A DNA stretch of 64,000 nucleotides, taken from positions 1,426,001-1,490,000 of the forward strand of contig NZ_JACBYV010000001.1 in NCBI RefSeq assembly GCF_013408425.1. The letters run 5' to 3'. Below the pieces are notes generated by a model that saw only the letters and a program-made list of their open reading frames with translations, was not told where the DNA came from and did no database searches. A program made the position numbers and the translations under genes. Source of the stretch: Pseudomonas flavescens. Lineage in GTDB: Bacteria > Pseudomonadota > Gammaproteobacteria > Pseudomonadales > Pseudomonadaceae. Positions within the stretch are counted from its first letter, which is position 1, and every line of letters starts with the position of its first letter. Shown in pieces: positions 1-9,713 of this stretch.

Positions 1-511
1 GCGCGCCGACAAGGCCATCCTGATCGAAATCCCAACCTAGCTTCGCCAGCAACTGGCGGCGCGCTGCAGACAGGCAGGCGAGGGTGCAGGCCGTGGCGCT
101 GGTACCGAAGCCGACTGCGCTGTCGGTCGGCAGGCCGAGCGCCTCGCAGACCCAGTGTGCAGCGACCTTCTCCAGTTTGTCGGCAACCGGCGAGCCGTCG
201 AACGATGACGCGCACTGGTCCCACGCCAGCACCATGCGCTCGGCGGCTGCCGCGGCAGGCAGGGTAGCGCCGATCACGAAGCCGAAGTAACGCGGGCCGT
301 TGCTGGTGACGGTGGCAGGCGTGCCCAGTTCGTCGAGCTGCTGCAGTACCTGCTCGGCGTGACTTCCAGCCTTTGGCAGGGGCTGGTCGAAGCCGGCCAG
401 CGCCGCGATGGTGCTTTGCAGGGGATAGACGCGGCGTTGCTCGATGCTGTCGTGATAGGCGAGGGCGCGACGATCGGCGTCGGCCAGTAATGCGCGTTCA
501 TCGGTGTGCAT
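1..511 (-). CDS. PLP-dependent decarboxylase (group II type), N-terminal part
   Basis: The gene starts at the CAT at 509-511 and runs off the left edge, so about 170 N-terminal residues are visible. They contain YFGFVIGATLPAAAAAERM, followed by WDQ and a GFGTSATACTLACL stretch. This is the usual layout of the first third of pyridoxal-phosphate decarboxylases of the aromatic amino acid / glutamate decarboxylase superfamily, where the GTSAT-like loop lies near the cofactor phosphate. The lysine that binds PLP lies outside the window, so the substrate cannot be read. The gene lies downstream of acnB on the same strand but behind a strong terminator, and has its own upstream region rich in TACAG repeats, so it is probably a separate unit. 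Confidence 0.8.
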   Translation of the reverse strand, partial: MHTDERALLADADRRALAYHDSIEQRRVYPLQSTIAALAGFDQPLPKAGSHAEQVLQQLDELGTPATVTSNGPRYFGFVIGATLPAAAAAERMVLAWDQCASSFDGSPVADKLEKVAAHWVCEALGLPTDSAVGFGTSATACTLACLSAARRQLLAKLGWDFDQDGLVGA

Positions 512-575
512 GGGGGCTTCTCGGCAGGAAAGTTCGATGGCTAACCCTAACCGAGAGTGTCGTTGCGCCGGCAGA

Positions 576-636
576 TACAGACTTTCGGCGCTTTTCCCCT
601 ACAGTCGGCCGGCCAGTACAGCTGTATCCGGTACAG
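576..636. promoter_or_regulatory. Array of TACAG/CTGTA half-sites upstream of the decarboxylase gene
   Basis: TACAG occurs at 576-580, 600-604, 617-621 and 632-636. The inverted form CTGTA is at 622-626. This gives the palindrome TACAGCTGTA (617-626) and the inverted repeat CTGTA-5-TACAG (622-636). The cluster sits 65-125 bp upstream of the decarboxylase start. Such repeats are typical operators for GntR/MocR-type regulators, which often control PLP enzymes. No regulator gene is visible here, so that link is inference. Confidence 0.45.
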
Positions 637-690
637 ATGCCGCCGAGTGTTCGACGTTTCTGCGGTAGTACCGCGTTTTCCTGCGCGCAT

Positions 691-718
691 AAAAAAGCCC
701 CGCACCAGGCGGGGCTCT
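691..718 (-). terminator. Rho-independent terminator of acnB
   Basis: On the minus strand an 8-bp GC-rich stem (AGCCCCGC / GCGGGGCT) with a 5-nt loop is followed by six T residues. It begins about 18 bases past the acnB stop codon. Confidence 0.9.
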
Positions 719-735
719 CTGACGCAGGTGAAGCC

Positions 736-3345
736 TTAAGCCTGAACGACCGGGATGTTCGCGTTGGCCGCAGCCTCGCGGAACTCGGCGATCTGGTCGA
801 AGCTCAGGTAGCGGTAAACGTCGGCAGCCATGCTGTCGATGTTCTTCGCGTACTCCATGTACTCCTCGACGGTCGGCAGTTTGCCCAGAATGGACGCGAC
901 AGCGGCCAGCTCGGCAGAAGCCAGGTACACGTTGGCACCATCACCCAGGCGGTTCGGGAAGTTACGGGTCGACGTCGACACCACGGTCGAATTCGGCTCG
1001 ACACGCGCCTGGTTACCCATGCACAGCGAGCAGCCCGGCATTTCCATGCGCGCGCCGGCCTTGCCGTAGATGCCGTAGTAGCCTTCTTCGGTCAGTTGGT
1101 GAGCGTCCATCTTGGTCGGCGGCGACAGCCACAGACGGGTAGGCAGCTGACCCTTGACCTGATCCAGCAGCTTACCGGCAGCGCGGAAGTGACCGATGTT
1201 GGTCATGCACGAACCGATGAACACTTCATCGATCTTCTCGCCCTGAACGGTCGACAGCAGGCGCGCGTCGTCCGGGTCGTTAGGCGCGCAGAGAACCGGC
1301 TCCTTGATGTCGGCCAGGTCGATTTCGATGATTTCGGCGTATTCGGCATCGCTGTCGGCAGACAGCAGGTCCGGCTTGGCCAGCCAGGCTTCCATCGCTT
1401 GAGCGCGACGTTCCATGGTGCGTGCATCGCCGTAGCCTTCGCTGATCATCCAGCGCAGCAGGGTGATGTTCGACTTCAGGTACTCGGCAATGGCTTTTTC
1501 CGGCAGCTTGATGGTGCAACCGGCTGCGGAACGCTCGGCGGAGGCGTCGGACAGTTCGAATGCTTGCTCGACGGTCAGGTCGTCCAGGCCTTCGATTTCC
1601 AGGATGCGACCGGAGAAGGCGTTGATCTTGCCTTTCTTCTCGACGGTCAGCAGGCCTTTCTGAATGCCGTAGTAAGGGATGGCATGCACCAGGTCACGCA
1701 GGGTGATGCCCGGTTGCAGCTTGCCCTTGAAGCGCACCAGAACCGACTCCGGCATGTCCAGCGGCATCACGCCGGTAGCAGCGGCGAAGGCGACCAGGCC
1801 GGAACCGGCCGGGAAGGAGATGCCGATCGGGAAACGGGTGTGCGAGTCACCACCGGTACCGACGGTATCCGGCAGCAGCATGCGGTTCAGCCAGCTGTGG
1901 ATGATGCCGTCGCCAGGACGCAGCGACACGCCGCCACGGGTGCGGATGAAATCCGGCAGGGTGTGGTGGGTGGTGACGTCGATGGGCTTCGGGTAGGCCG
2001 CGGTGTGGCAGAAGGACTGCATTACCAGGTCAGCGGAGAAGCCCAGGCACGCCAGGTCTTTCAGCTCGTCGCGGGTCATCGGGCCCGTGGTGTCCTGGGA
2101 ACCGACGGTGGTCATCTTCGGTTCGCAGTAGGTGCCAGGGCGTACGCCTTTGCCTTCCGGCAGGCCGCAGGCCTTGCCGACCATCTTCTGTGCCAGGGTG
2201 TAGCCCTTGCCCGTGTCGACCGGTGCTTCCGGCAGTTTGAACAGGTCGGTTGGGCCCAGGCCCAGTTCGGCGCGAGCCTTGTCGGTCAAGCCACGACCCA
2301 CGATCAGCGGGATACGGCCGCCAGCGCGAACTTCGTCCAGCAGAACCGGAGTCTTCAGCTCGAACGTGGTGATCACTTCGTCGCTGTCGTGCTTGCAGAC
2401 CTTGCCCTGGTGCGGGTACAGGTCGATCACGTCGCCCATGTTGATGTTCGACACGTCGAACTCGATCGGCAGGGCGCCAGCATCTTCCATGGTGTTGTAG
2501 AAGATCGGGGCGATCTTGGTGCCGAAGCAGAAGCCGCCAGCGCGCTTGTTCGGCACGTACGGGATGTCGTCGCCGAAGAACCACAGCACCGAGTTGGTGG
2601 CGGATTTACGCGAGGAACCGGTACCGACCACGTCACCGACGTAGGCAACCGGGAAGCCGTCGCCGTACATCTGGGCGATCTGCTTCATCGGGCCGATGGA
2701 GCCTTGTACGTCAGGCACGATGCCTTCACGGGCCATTTTCAGCATGGCCAGAGCGTGCAGCGGGATGTCCGGGCGCGACCAGGCATCCGGAGCGGGCGAC
2801 AGGTCGTCGGTGTTGGTTTCGCCGGTTACCTTGAAAACCCGCAGGCTGATCTTGTCGGCCAGGGTCGGACGCTTCTTGAACCACTCGCCATCGGCCCAGG
2901 ATTGCAGCACGCCTTGAGCGTGGGCATTGCCCGCTTTGGCTTTTTCGGCAACGTCGTGGAAGGCGTCGAACATCAGCAGGGTGTGCTTGAGTTGTTCGGC
3001 AGCGATGGCGCCCAGATCGGCGTCATCGAGCAGCTCGACCAGGGTCGCGATGTTGTAGCCGCCCTGCATGGTGCCGAGCAGTTCGGTGGCGCGCTTCTTG
3101 TCGAGCAGGGGGGAGGTGGCTTCGCCTTTGGCGATAGCGGAGAGGAAACCGGCTTTTACATAGGCCGCTTCGTCGACGCCTGGCGGTACGCGATTGGTGA
3201 TCAGGTCGAGGAGGAATTCTTCTTCGCCGGCCGGCGGGTTCTTCAGCAGGTCAACGAGACCAGCGGTTTGTTCGGCGTTTAGCGGCTGGGGCACGATACC
3301 CTGGGCGGCACGCTCTGCTACGTGTTTGCGGTAGGCTTCAAGCAC
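736..3345 (-). CDS. acnB: Aconitate hydratase B (bifunctional aconitase / 2-methylisocitrate dehydratase)
   Basis: AcnB interconverts citrate and isocitrate in the TCA cycle through a [4Fe-4S] cluster, and also acts on 2-methyl-cis-aconitate in the methylcitrate pathway. The protein aligns from memory with Pseudomonas and E. coli AcnB over its full length: N-terminal HEAT-like domain ([20 protein letters not shown]), the [20 protein letters not shown] swivel region, and cluster cysteines in [10 protein letters not shown] and CSLCMGNQ near the C terminus. I chose the GTG at 3343-3345, preceded by GAGG, because it gives [14 protein letters not shown] and 869 residues, the usual AcnB length. The upstream ATGs would add 4 or 22 non-conserved residues. 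The gene is monocistronic, ending in a strong terminator. Confidence 0.97.
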   Translation of the reverse strand: MLEAYRKHVAERAAQGIVPQPLNAEQTAGLVDLLKNPPAGEEEFLLDLITNRVPPGVDEAAYVKAGFLSAIAKGEATSPLLDKKRATELLGTMQGGYNIATLVELLDDADLGAIAAEQLKHTLLMFDAFHDVAEKAKAGNAHAQGVLQSWADGEWFKKRPTLADKISLRVFKVTGETNTDDLSPAPDAWSRPDIPLHALAMLKMAREGIVPDVQGSIGPMKQIAQMYGDGFPVAYVGDVVGTGSSRKSATNSVLWFFGDDIPYVPNKRAGGFCFGTKIAPIFYNTMEDAGALPIEFDVSNINMGDVIDLYPHQGKVCKHDSDEVITTFELKTPVLLDEVRAGGRIPLIVGRGLTDKARAELGLGPTDLFKLPEAPVDTGKGYTLAQKMVGKACGLPEGKGVRPGTYCEPKMTTVGSQDTTGPMTRDELKDLACLGFSADLVMQSFCHTAAYPKPIDVTTHHTLPDFIRTRGGVSLRPGDGIIHSWLNRMLLPDTVGTGGDSHTRFPIGISFPAGSGLVAFAAATGVMPLDMPESVLVRFKGKLQPGITLRDLVHAIPYYGIQKGLLTVEKKGKINAFSGRILEIEGLDDLTVEQAFELSDASAERSAAGCTIKLPEKAIAEYLKSNITLLRWMISEGYGDARTMERRAQAMEAWLAKPDLLSADSDAEYAEIIEIDLADIKEPVLCAPNDPDDARLLSTVQGEKIDEVFIGSCMTNIGHFRAAGKLLDQVKGQLPTRLWLSPPTKMDAHQLTEEGYYGIYGKAGARMEMPGCSLCMGNQARVEPNSTVVSTSTRNFPNRLGDGANVYLASAELAAVASILGKLPTVEEYMEYAKNIDSMAADVYRYLSFDQIAEFREAAANANIPVVQA

Positions 3346-3740
3346 AGTTATTACCCTCATCAGTGGTCCCAAATAGGGTGTCCGGGACGCATGCAGGAAC
3401 GCATTAAACACATCAGCAGCTCAGCCTCATGGGCTGTGCGCGATGGTTTCAATGCTTCCATCCGGAAGCTGCTTTCAAAGTTTTACGCCGGCAGGACGGG
3501 TCTGATGAGGGGTTGGCATGGCCGGGGGATGACCATGCCAACATCGACCTGCAGGATCGACTGTGCTCGTGACGCTTTGAAAACAGCTTCCAACGGACAT
3601 TGGCGCCTTTCGCAAGGCGCGCTGATTCTAGCTGAAAACTGGAACAAAGTTAAGCGAAAGACCCATCACCCTCTGGGGTGATCCGTATTAGACAAAGGGC
3701 TAAGATGCACCCTCTATAGTCCTGTGTATCGATGTAACGC
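3346..3740. other. 395-bp divergent intergenic region between acnB and the DUF1289 gene
   Basis: This region must hold the acnB promoter (minus strand) and the promoter of the DUF1289 gene (plus strand). It contains no convincing ORF. A large nested inverted repeat (3464-3591, listed separately) fills its middle. A smaller hairpin, ATCACCC TCT GGGGTGAT, lies near 3664-3681 without a T tract. Confidence 0.6.
3464..3591. repeat. Nested inverted repeat upstream of acnB; possible structured leader or small RNA
   Basis: The outer arms are GGAAGCTGCTTTCAAAG (3464-3480) and CTTTGAAAACAGCTTCC (3575-3591), complementary at 16 of 17 positions. Inside them a perfect 10-bp hairpin, GTTGGCATGG (3512-3521) with CCATGCCAAC (3533-3542), closes an 11-nt loop. 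The layout could be the 5' leader of acnB mRNA, an independent small RNA, or a decayed mobile repeat. The sequence alone does not decide. Confidence 0.55.
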
Positions 3741-4217
3741 ATGTCCAATCAACGTATCAAGACGCCTTGCGTAGGCCTTTGCTCCACGGTATTCGGGGAT
3801 TCCGTGTGCCGTGGCTGCAAGCGCTTCCACCACGAGGTGATCAACTGGAACGGCTACAGCGACGAGGAAAAACAGGCGGTGTGGCTGCGCCTGGAGATGC
3901 TCCTGGTGCAGGTAATGGCCGCCAAACTGGAAGTTTTCGACGAGACGCTGCTGCTCAAGCAGCTGGAGCAGCGAAAGATTCGCTTCGTTCCCCACCAGTC
4001 CGCCTATTGCTGGGCCTACCAGCTGCTGGCCCGTGGTGCACGGGTGATCACCCAGCTGGATGCCTACGGTATTTCCCTGCTGCCGGAGTTCCGCGGCTGG
4101 GAGCTGCCTGATCTGCGGGATGCCATCGACCGCGAATTCTTCCTGCTTTCCGAGGCGCACTTCGAGCGCTACATCGCGCCGCGCTTCCTCAAGGAAGGCA
4201 TGGAGCTGCGGGTCTAG
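3741..4217 (+). CDS. DUF1289 family cysteine-cluster protein
   Basis: This 158-residue soluble protein opens with TPCVGLCSTVFGDSVCRGCKR, that is C10-x3-C14-x8-C23-x2-C26, the four-cysteine signature of DUF1289 (YdhL-like) proteins, which probably bind a metal or Fe-S cluster. The remaining 110 residues are mostly helical and charged, longer than the minimal DUF1289 domain. The biochemical role of the family is not established. It is transcribed divergently from acnB across the structured 395-bp gap. A terminator-like hairpin lies 140 bp downstream. Confidence 0.8.
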   Translation: MSNQRIKTPCVGLCSTVFGDSVCRGCKRFHHEVINWNGYSDEEKQAVWLRLEMLLVQVMAAKLEVFDETLLLKQLEQRKIRFVPHQSAYCWAYQLLARGARVITQLDAYGISLLPEFRGWELPDLRDAIDREFFLLSEAHFERYIAPRFLKEGMELRV

Positions 4218-4360
4218 GCTTCGAGGCCACTGCCCGGCGTGCTCGACCCTGGGCAACGGTCGGCGCCAGGCGCCACCACGGTGTCTCACCGACTACCACT
4301 ACCAAATCCCGTCACCTGGCGTTGAGCGCAGCGATACCCGCAAATCGGCTGCCCTGAACG

Positions 4361-4389
4361 CGAAAGCCCGGCACTTGGCCGGGCTTTCG
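4361..4389. terminator. Bidirectional terminator between the DUF1289 gene and ppnP
   Basis: A hairpin CGAAAGCCCGGC-ACTT-GGCCGGGCTTTCG (12-bp stem) sits between two convergent genes. Its A- and T-containing outer bases allow use on both strands. It lies 20 bp from the ppnP stop. Confidence 0.75.
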
Positions 4390-4408
4390 ATTACCGCGGG
4401 GCGATCTG

Positions 4409-4690
4409 TCAGCGGTATTCGCACAGGTAGGCGGTGTCCTGCTCGACCTTCAACTGAAACTTGCTGTTAGCTGGCACGGTGAAGCGGCTGCCAGCGGTGA
4501 AGGTTTCCCAATTGTCGCTGCCAGGCAGTTTCACGGTCAGCGCGCCGGCGATCACATGCATGACTTCCAGTTGGCTGGTGCCGAATTCGTAATCGCCTGC
4601 CGCCATCACACCGATGGTGGCCGGGCCTTCTGCCATGCCGAACGCGATGGATTTGACGGTGCCGTCGAAATACTCGTTGACCTTGAACAT
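4409..4690 (-). CDS. ppnP: Pyrimidine/purine nucleoside phosphorylase
   Basis: PpnP (formerly YaiE, DUF1255) is a small cupin that phosphorolyses several nucleosides to a free base and ribose-1-phosphate. The 93-residue product has the family landmarks: [12 protein letters not shown] at the start, [25 protein letters not shown], the [14 protein letters not shown] cupin strand and the end YLCEYR. E. coli PpnP has 94 residues. The start at 4690 is favoured over the one at 4696 because GAGG then sits 6 nt upstream. It is in the same orientation as the exonuclease gene, 83 bp away, and may be co-transcribed with it. Confidence 0.93.
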   Translation of the reverse strand: MFKVNEYFDGTVKSIAFGMAEGPATIGVMAAGDYEFGTSQLEVMHVIAGALTVKLPGSDNWETFTAGSRFTVPANSKFQLKVEQDTAYLCEYR

Positions 4691-4773
4691 GTGCATCCTC
4701 GTTAGGCGCAGAAAGAAATGGCCAGCAAGTATGCCCAAGGCGTTACCCGCCGTCACCTCTATAGCGCATGCCT

Positions 4774-5316
4774 TCAGCCAGCCATTACCAGAGGGAGCAG
4801 GCGAGCGGTATTGCGAGCATCGGTCAGGGCGCGGTGCTGCTGGCCGGTAAAGCCGATACCGGCAAGCTGCAAGGCCGCATTGAGCCCGACAGGGCGAGCC
4901 AGGTGACGCTCTTCGGCGAAGCGCCGCTTGAGGTTGACGTGGGGCAGTGCCTGCAAGTGGCTGACCAGCCCGTTGCTCTGCCAGTCCTGCTGCAGTTGCT
5001 TGTGGTCGTAGTCGCCCCAGCTGCACCAGCCTTGCAGGCGTGGCCTGTGCGGCTCCAGCCAGCGTTCGAATTGCGGCCAGAGGATGGGCAGGGTCGATGC
5101 CGAGTCGACATCCGCCTGGGCGATATGCGTCAGCTCGCGGCAGAAGCGGGTCAGGTTGGGGCGGCGCAGAGGCCGGACGAAGCGCTGAAAGTGATCGATC
5201 TCATGACCACTGGCATTCACCAGGCAGGCGCCAATCTCGATGATCTCCATATGCTCGATGGGCCAGCCACCCTCTTCGGTGGTGGCTTCCAGGTCGATGA
5301 CCAGCCAGTACCCCAT
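4774..5316 (-). CDS. 3'-5' exonuclease, DEDDh (RNase T / DnaQ-like) family
   Basis: This 180-residue single-domain protein has the five DEDDh landmarks in order: DLEAT (D8 and E10, motif I), the metal Asp in WGDYDHKQL (motif II), and H plus D in [13 protein letters not shown] (motif III). Such enzymes remove 3' nucleotides from DNA or RNA using two metal ions. The form resembles the stand-alone ERI1/KapD-like exonucleases rather than the polymerase III proofreading subunit. The true substrate cannot be told from sequence. It lies upstream of ppnP on the same strand. Confidence 0.88.
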   Translation of the reverse strand: MGYWLVIDLEATTEEGGWPIEHMEIIEIGACLVNASGHEIDHFQRFVRPLRRPNLTRFCRELTHIAQADVDSASTLPILWPQFERWLEPHRPRLQGWCSWGDYDHKQLQQDWQSNGLVSHLQALPHVNLKRRFAEERHLARPVGLNAALQLAGIGFTGQQHRALTDARNTARLLPLVMAG

Positions 5317-5507
5317 AGCTTCTCCTTGTCCGCAAAACCCGGTGTATTCATCGCTGTCACGAGCGCTGCAGAGTCAGACCGACGAATGGCCGCATTCGTG
5401 CCATTTGCGAAATGCCATCATGCATCTTGTCTCTTTCAAAGGCTGGCTATACTTTGCGGCACGGAAGGTATTGTTCGTCTTCCTCGGGTGATAGGTGAGC
5501 GTGCTTC

Positions 5508-7721
5508 ATGGATGACTCCGTAGTGTTCTTCGATGACGAGCCCGTTGGCGGTGCACAGCAGCCGGTGTGGCACGTTCTCACCGTAGACGATGATCCAGGC
5601 TTTCAGCGCGCCACGGCTTTCGCCATGGGCGAGATGGAAATTCTTGGCCGGCGCATCGAGATACAGCAGGCCTTCAGCAATCGCGAAGCGGCGATGATTC
5701 TTGCCGAGCAGCGCGATATCGCTTTGATTCTGCTCGACGTGGTGATGGAAACCGAGGACGCCGGCCTGCGTCTGGTCAAGACCCTGCGCGAGGTGATCGG
5801 CAATGCCGAGATCCGCGTCGTGCTGCTCACTGGCGAGCCTGGCATGGCGCCGGTGCAGGAGGTCATGCGTGATTACGACATCAACGATTACTGGTCCAAG
5901 AGCGAGCTGAGTTCCGAGCGCCTGCGCACGGTGCTTACCGCCGGGCTGCGCAGTTACTCGCAGCTCAAGGCCACCGCCCGTGCCCGCCGCGGCCTGCAGA
6001 TGATCGTCGAGTCCAGCAACGCGCTGTTCTGCTCGAAAAATACCCGCGAGCTGTCAGCCAAGATCCTCTCCGAAATCGCCTCGTTGCTGGACCTGCAGGC
6101 CGAAGGCATCGTCTGCGTCAAGGCCCAGGAGCCCAGCCCCGGCAGCCTGCCAAACGCCCATGTGATCAGCGCCAGCGGGCGCTTTTACGGTTCCATCGAT
6201 GGCGATCTGGACGGCCTGCGCGACGATGCCGTGGCCAGCGCCTTGCGTTGTAGCCTGCAAAAGCAGAGCACGTTGCGCTTCGACGACTGCACCGTGCTGT
6301 TCTTCCCGCGCTTTCAGGCCGGGGCCGATTACGCCTGCTACGTGGCGACCGAGCGCACCCTGGACGACACCGAGCTGGAACTGCTCGAGGTATTCAGCGC
6401 CAGTATCAGCCGTGGCCTGTACAACGTCGCACTGTTCAGTCGCCTGGAGGAAATGGCCTATCAGGACGACCTGCTGAAAATCCCCAATCGCAACGCACTG
6501 ATCCGCATGCTCGACATGACGCTGAACAGCGCCAACAAGAACGAGCGCGTCCTGGTACTGATCGATATCGACAACTTCTCCGGGGCCAACACCGCTTTTG
6601 GTACCGGCTACGGCGATTTCATCCTGGGCCTGGTGGCCAACCGATTGCGCGAGACCTTCGACGGCAACGTGCTGATCGCCCGGGTGCGTGATGACCTGTT
6701 CGCCATCCTCGGCCCGGAAGATCAGGTCCGGGCCGAAGACATCGTGGCGCTGTTCCGCCGCCCCAATCGGCCTTACGAGCTGGGCCAGGTGCACAGCCTG
6801 AGCAGCGTGACCCTGTACCTGCGCGATTTCGACGACACCGCCAGCGTCGCCCTGCAGGACGCACGCCTGACGCTCAAGCAGGCCAAGCAACTGGGGCATG
6901 ACCAGCATGTGGTGCATGACCGCCAGCTGCAGAGCGCTCACGCCGAATCCTTCCGCCTGCTGCTGGCATTGCGTGACGCGGTGGCCAGTGACCTGATCAG
7001 TATCGAGCTGCAACCCCAACTGGACATGCGCACCGGCGTGGTCACCGGCGTCGAAGCCCTGGCCCGCTGGTATCAGCCTGACGGCAAGGCGATACCGCCG
7101 CTGCAATTCATTCCGCTGGCCGAAGCGACCGGCTACATCCTGCCACTGGGCGATCTGCTCATGCGTCTGTCGCTGCAGGCGGCCAGGCGCCTGGACGAGG
7201 CCGGCCATGGCGAGATCCGCGTCGCCATCAACGTCTCGGCAACGCAATTGCTGCAGCGCGATTTCATCGAGCGTTTCACCCTGCATCTGGAGTCCGCAGG
7301 CGTACGGGCCAGCCAGGTCGAACTGGAAATCACCGAATCGGTGGCCATGCGCTCGTTCGAGCAGGTTTGCGAGCAGTTGCTGGCCCTGCGCGAGATGGGC
7401 GTGAAGGTCGCTATCGACGATTTCGGTACCGGTTTCTCGTCGCTCAGCTATCTGCGCAAGCTGCCGGCCGATCGCCTGAAAATCGACCGCAGCTTCGTGG
7501 AGGAGCTGCGTGCCGAAGACGATGGCCAGTCGATCGCCGAGGCCATCATCCAGATTGCCCGGCGTGTGGGCATGTCGGTGATCGCCGAGGGCGTGGAGAA
7601 TCAAGAACAGGTCGAATGGCTCACCCAGCATGATTGCGTGGAAGCGCAAGGCTATCTGTTCGCCAAACCCATGCCGCTGGAGCGTTTGCTGAGCTGGCTG
7701 GGTGAGCGCGCATACCGGTGA
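5508..7721 (+). CDS. Response regulator with DUF3369, degenerate GGDEF and EAL domains (probable c-di-GMP phosphodiesterase)
   Basis: The 737-residue protein starts with a receiver domain (VLTVDDDPG, phospho-acceptor D77 in LILLDVVME), followed by a DUF3369-type region (residues about 150-300), a GGDEF domain (about 315-450) and an EAL domain (about 475-735). The GGDEF signature is replaced by RVRDDLF, so diguanylate cyclase activity is unlikely. The EAL domain keeps E516-A-L, NVSATQL, ELEITES, the DDFGTG loop, IAEGVE and QGYLFAKP, as active phosphodiesterases do. The stop overlaps the start of the next kinase gene (GTGA), so the kinase is the likely phosphodonor. A weak TTGTCT/TATACT promoter with a short spacer lies 55-80 bp upstream. 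Confidence 0.92.
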   Translation: MDDSVVFFDDEPVGGAQQPVWHVLTVDDDPGFQRATAFAMGEMEILGRRIEIQQAFSNREAAMILAEQRDIALILLDVVMETEDAGLRLVKTLREVIGNAEIRVVLLTGEPGMAPVQEVMRDYDINDYWSKSELSSERLRTVLTAGLRSYSQLKATARARRGLQMIVESSNALFCSKNTRELSAKILSEIASLLDLQAEGIVCVKAQEPSPGSLPNAHVISASGRFYGSIDGDLDGLRDDAVASALRCSLQKQSTLRFDDCTVLFFPRFQAGADYACYVATERTLDDTELELLEVFSASISRGLYNVALFSRLEEMAYQDDLLKIPNRNALIRMLDMTLNSANKNERVLVLIDIDNFSGANTAFGTGYGDFILGLVANRLRETFDGNVLIARVRDDLFAILGPEDQVRAEDIVALFRRPNRPYELGQVHSLSSVTLYLRDFDDTASVALQDARLTLKQAKQLGHDQHVVHDRQLQSAHAESFRLLLALRDAVASDLISIELQPQLDMRTGVVTGVEALARWYQPDGKAIPPLQFIPLAEATGYILPLGDLLMRLSLQAARRLDEAGHGEIRVAINVSATQLLQRDFIERFTLHLESAGVRASQVELEITESVAMRSFEQVCEQLLALREMGVKVAIDDFGTGFSSLSYLRKLPADRLKIDRSFVEELRAEDDGQSIAEAIIQIARRVGMSVIAEGVENQEQVEWLTQHDCVEAQGYLFAKPMPLERLLSWLGERAYR

Positions 7722-9628
7722 CGGCCAGCCGGGTGGCACGGTGGCGCAAGGCGCTTTCCAAGCCGCTGCCGCGCAACCTGCTGGTGCTGTTTCTGCCCTG
7801 GTCGCTGCTGATCATCGTGCTCAGCGTGCTGCTCTATGACCGCATGCTCAATGATCGCATCGAGCCGCTGCTGGACGCCCAGAACGACAGCCTGGGGGAG
7901 GGCGTCGCGGTGCTGGAGCGCCACCTGTCCAGCTTGCGCGGTGACCTGCAGTTCCTCAGCCAGCAGCCCTTGCTGACGCGCTCCATCAAGTATGCCTCCG
8001 GTGACAGCTATGCCGCGCTGAGCGAGCTGTTCGTCGAGTTCTCCAACAGCCGCGGGGTTTATCAGCGCATCCGCTGGCTGGATGAAACCGGTATGGAGCG
8101 TGTTCGTGTCGATGCCGTGTCCGGTGCGGCGCTGGCCGTCGACGCCGCAGACCTGCAGAACGACTCCGCAGCCTACTATTTCGTGGAAACCATGCACCTG
8201 TTCCGCGGCGAGTCATACCTGTCGCGCTTCGACCTGGATCGGCAATATCGGCCTGACGGTTCCATCCGCGCACTGGTACCTATTCTGCGCGCCGCGGTGC
8301 CGGTTTTTAGCGAGCGTGGCGAGCGGCGGGGCATCCTCGTTCTCGACTATCGGGCCGAGCGCCTGCTCGGCCGCCTGCAGGAAACCTCGGTGGCTTACGG
8401 TGGCTCGCTGCAGTTGCTCGACCATGAAGGCTACTGGATGCTCGGAGAGCGCCCCGAGCACGCCTGGGGCTTCATGCTCGGCAAACCCGAACTGACGCTC
8501 GCCAGTCGCCAGCCAGGCAGTTGGCGACGGTTGCAGGAAGAACCGCGCGGCTCGTTCATCGACCCCGCCGGCTTCTGGACGTACAGCCATTTCCGCCCTG
8601 GAGACGGCAACGCGGCGACCGCCAACGTGGCCGATCACTGGTTGCTGCTGTCACATCTGCCCGCCAGGAACCTCGATGCGCTGCGCTGGGAAGTGCTCTG
8701 GCGAGTGATGCTGTTCTTCGGCGTGCTGCAAGGGCTGGGCGTGCTGATCAGCGTGCGACGCGCCATCGATGAAGCGGAGCGGCTGCGAGCCGAACACGGG
8801 TTGCATGTCAGCAGTCGAGCCCTGGCCTTCAGCAACGAGCAACTGCAACGTACCGTCGATCAGTTGCAGCGAACCCGTCGTGCCCTGTTGCAGGCGGAAA
8901 AACTGTCGTCCCTGGGCACCATGGTCGCTGGCGTCGCCCACGAGCTCAACACCCCCATCGGCGCCGCCAGCGTGGCGGCTTCGACGCTGGAAAAAGCCAG
9001 TCAGGAATTTCAGGCTGGTATGCGTGAGGGGCTCAAGCGCACCACGCTGGATCGTTTCGTGCAACGCACCGATGACGGCCTGGGCATCATCCTCACCAGC
9101 CTGGAGCGCATGTCGCAGCTGACTCGGGCATTCAAGCAACTGGCCACCGATCGTGCCAGCACCGAGCGCCGGCGCTTCGACCTGCGCGAGCTGGTCGACG
9201 AGGTCGTTCTGCTGCTGCAGCCCAAGCTGCGGCAGAGCCCCCACAGAATCGAGGTCGATGTACCGCAAAACCTCATGCTCGACAGCTATCCGGGCCCGCT
9301 CGGGCAGATTCTGCAGAACCTCATCGACAACGCCCTGATTCACGCCTTCGATCCGGGCGTCAAAGGCGTGGTGACGGTGCGTGGCGAAGTCGATGAGGCC
9401 CAGGGACAATGCGTGATCGACGTCAGCGATGACGGCCGTGGCATGGACGATGACCTGCTGGGCAAGATCTTCGACCCGTTCTTCACCACCCGCCGTGGCC
9501 AGGGCGGTACGGGCCTCGGCCTGCATATCACCCACCAGCTGGCGGTGGACATCCTCGGCGCTCAGCTGGATGTCGACAGTGCCCCTGGCCAGGGCTCACG
9601 CTTCAGCATCCGTCTCGATCTGGGCTGA
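7718..9628 (+). CDS. Membrane sensor histidine kinase, partner of the EAL response regulator
   Basis: The 636-residue kinase has one N-terminal membrane segment (LLVLFLPWSLLIIVLSVLLY), a large periplasmic sensor region (about 45-330, double-Cache-like by length), a second membrane segment (VLWRVMLFFGVLQGLGVLI), a coiled-coil linker, a HisKA-type helix with H408 in GVAHELNTP, and a HATPase domain with NLIDNALIH, SDDGRGM and GTGLGLHI. It should autophosphorylate H408 and pass phosphate to D77 of the upstream regulator. The GTG start overlaps the upstream TGA by three bases, which suggests translational coupling. Confidence 0.92.
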   Translation: MTASRVARWRKALSKPLPRNLLVLFLPWSLLIIVLSVLLYDRMLNDRIEPLLDAQNDSLGEGVAVLERHLSSLRGDLQFLSQQPLLTRSIKYASGDSYAALSELFVEFSNSRGVYQRIRWLDETGMERVRVDAVSGAALAVDAADLQNDSAAYYFVETMHLFRGESYLSRFDLDRQYRPDGSIRALVPILRAAVPVFSERGERRGILVLDYRAERLLGRLQETSVAYGGSLQLLDHEGYWMLGERPEHAWGFMLGKPELTLASRQPGSWRRLQEEPRGSFIDPAGFWTYSHFRPGDGNAATANVADHWLLLSHLPARNLDALRWEVLWRVMLFFGVLQGLGVLISVRRAIDEAERLRAEHGLHVSSRALAFSNEQLQRTVDQLQRTRRALLQAEKLSSLGTMVAGVAHELNTPIGAASVAASTLEKASQEFQAGMREGLKRTTLDRFVQRTDDGLGIILTSLERMSQLTRAFKQLATDRASTERRRFDLRELVDEVVLLLQPKLRQSPHRIEVDVPQNLMLDSYPGPLGQILQNLIDNALIHAFDPGVKGVVTVRGEVDEAQGQCVIDVSDDGRGMDDDLLGKIFDPFFTTRRGQGGTGLGLHITHQLAVDILGAQLDVDSAPGQGSRFSIRLDLG

Positions 9629-9713
9629 CGGCAGGGGCTGCCGGCCTGCCCTCAGGCGCGCTAGAATTGCCGCCGCTTGGCGCACTGTGTCGTTCGTTCG
9701 AGGTTCCTTTTCC

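Noticed and set aside
373..3282. Long plus-strand ORF of 969 codons opposite acnB
   Set aside because: It is the antisense shadow of a highly conserved, GC-rich acnB gene; its translation is Arg/His/Val-rich with no recognisable domain.
3660..3682. ATCACCC/GGGGTGAT hairpin before the DUF1289 gene as a terminator or riboswitch
   Set aside because: Short stem, no T tract and no recognisable riboswitch core.
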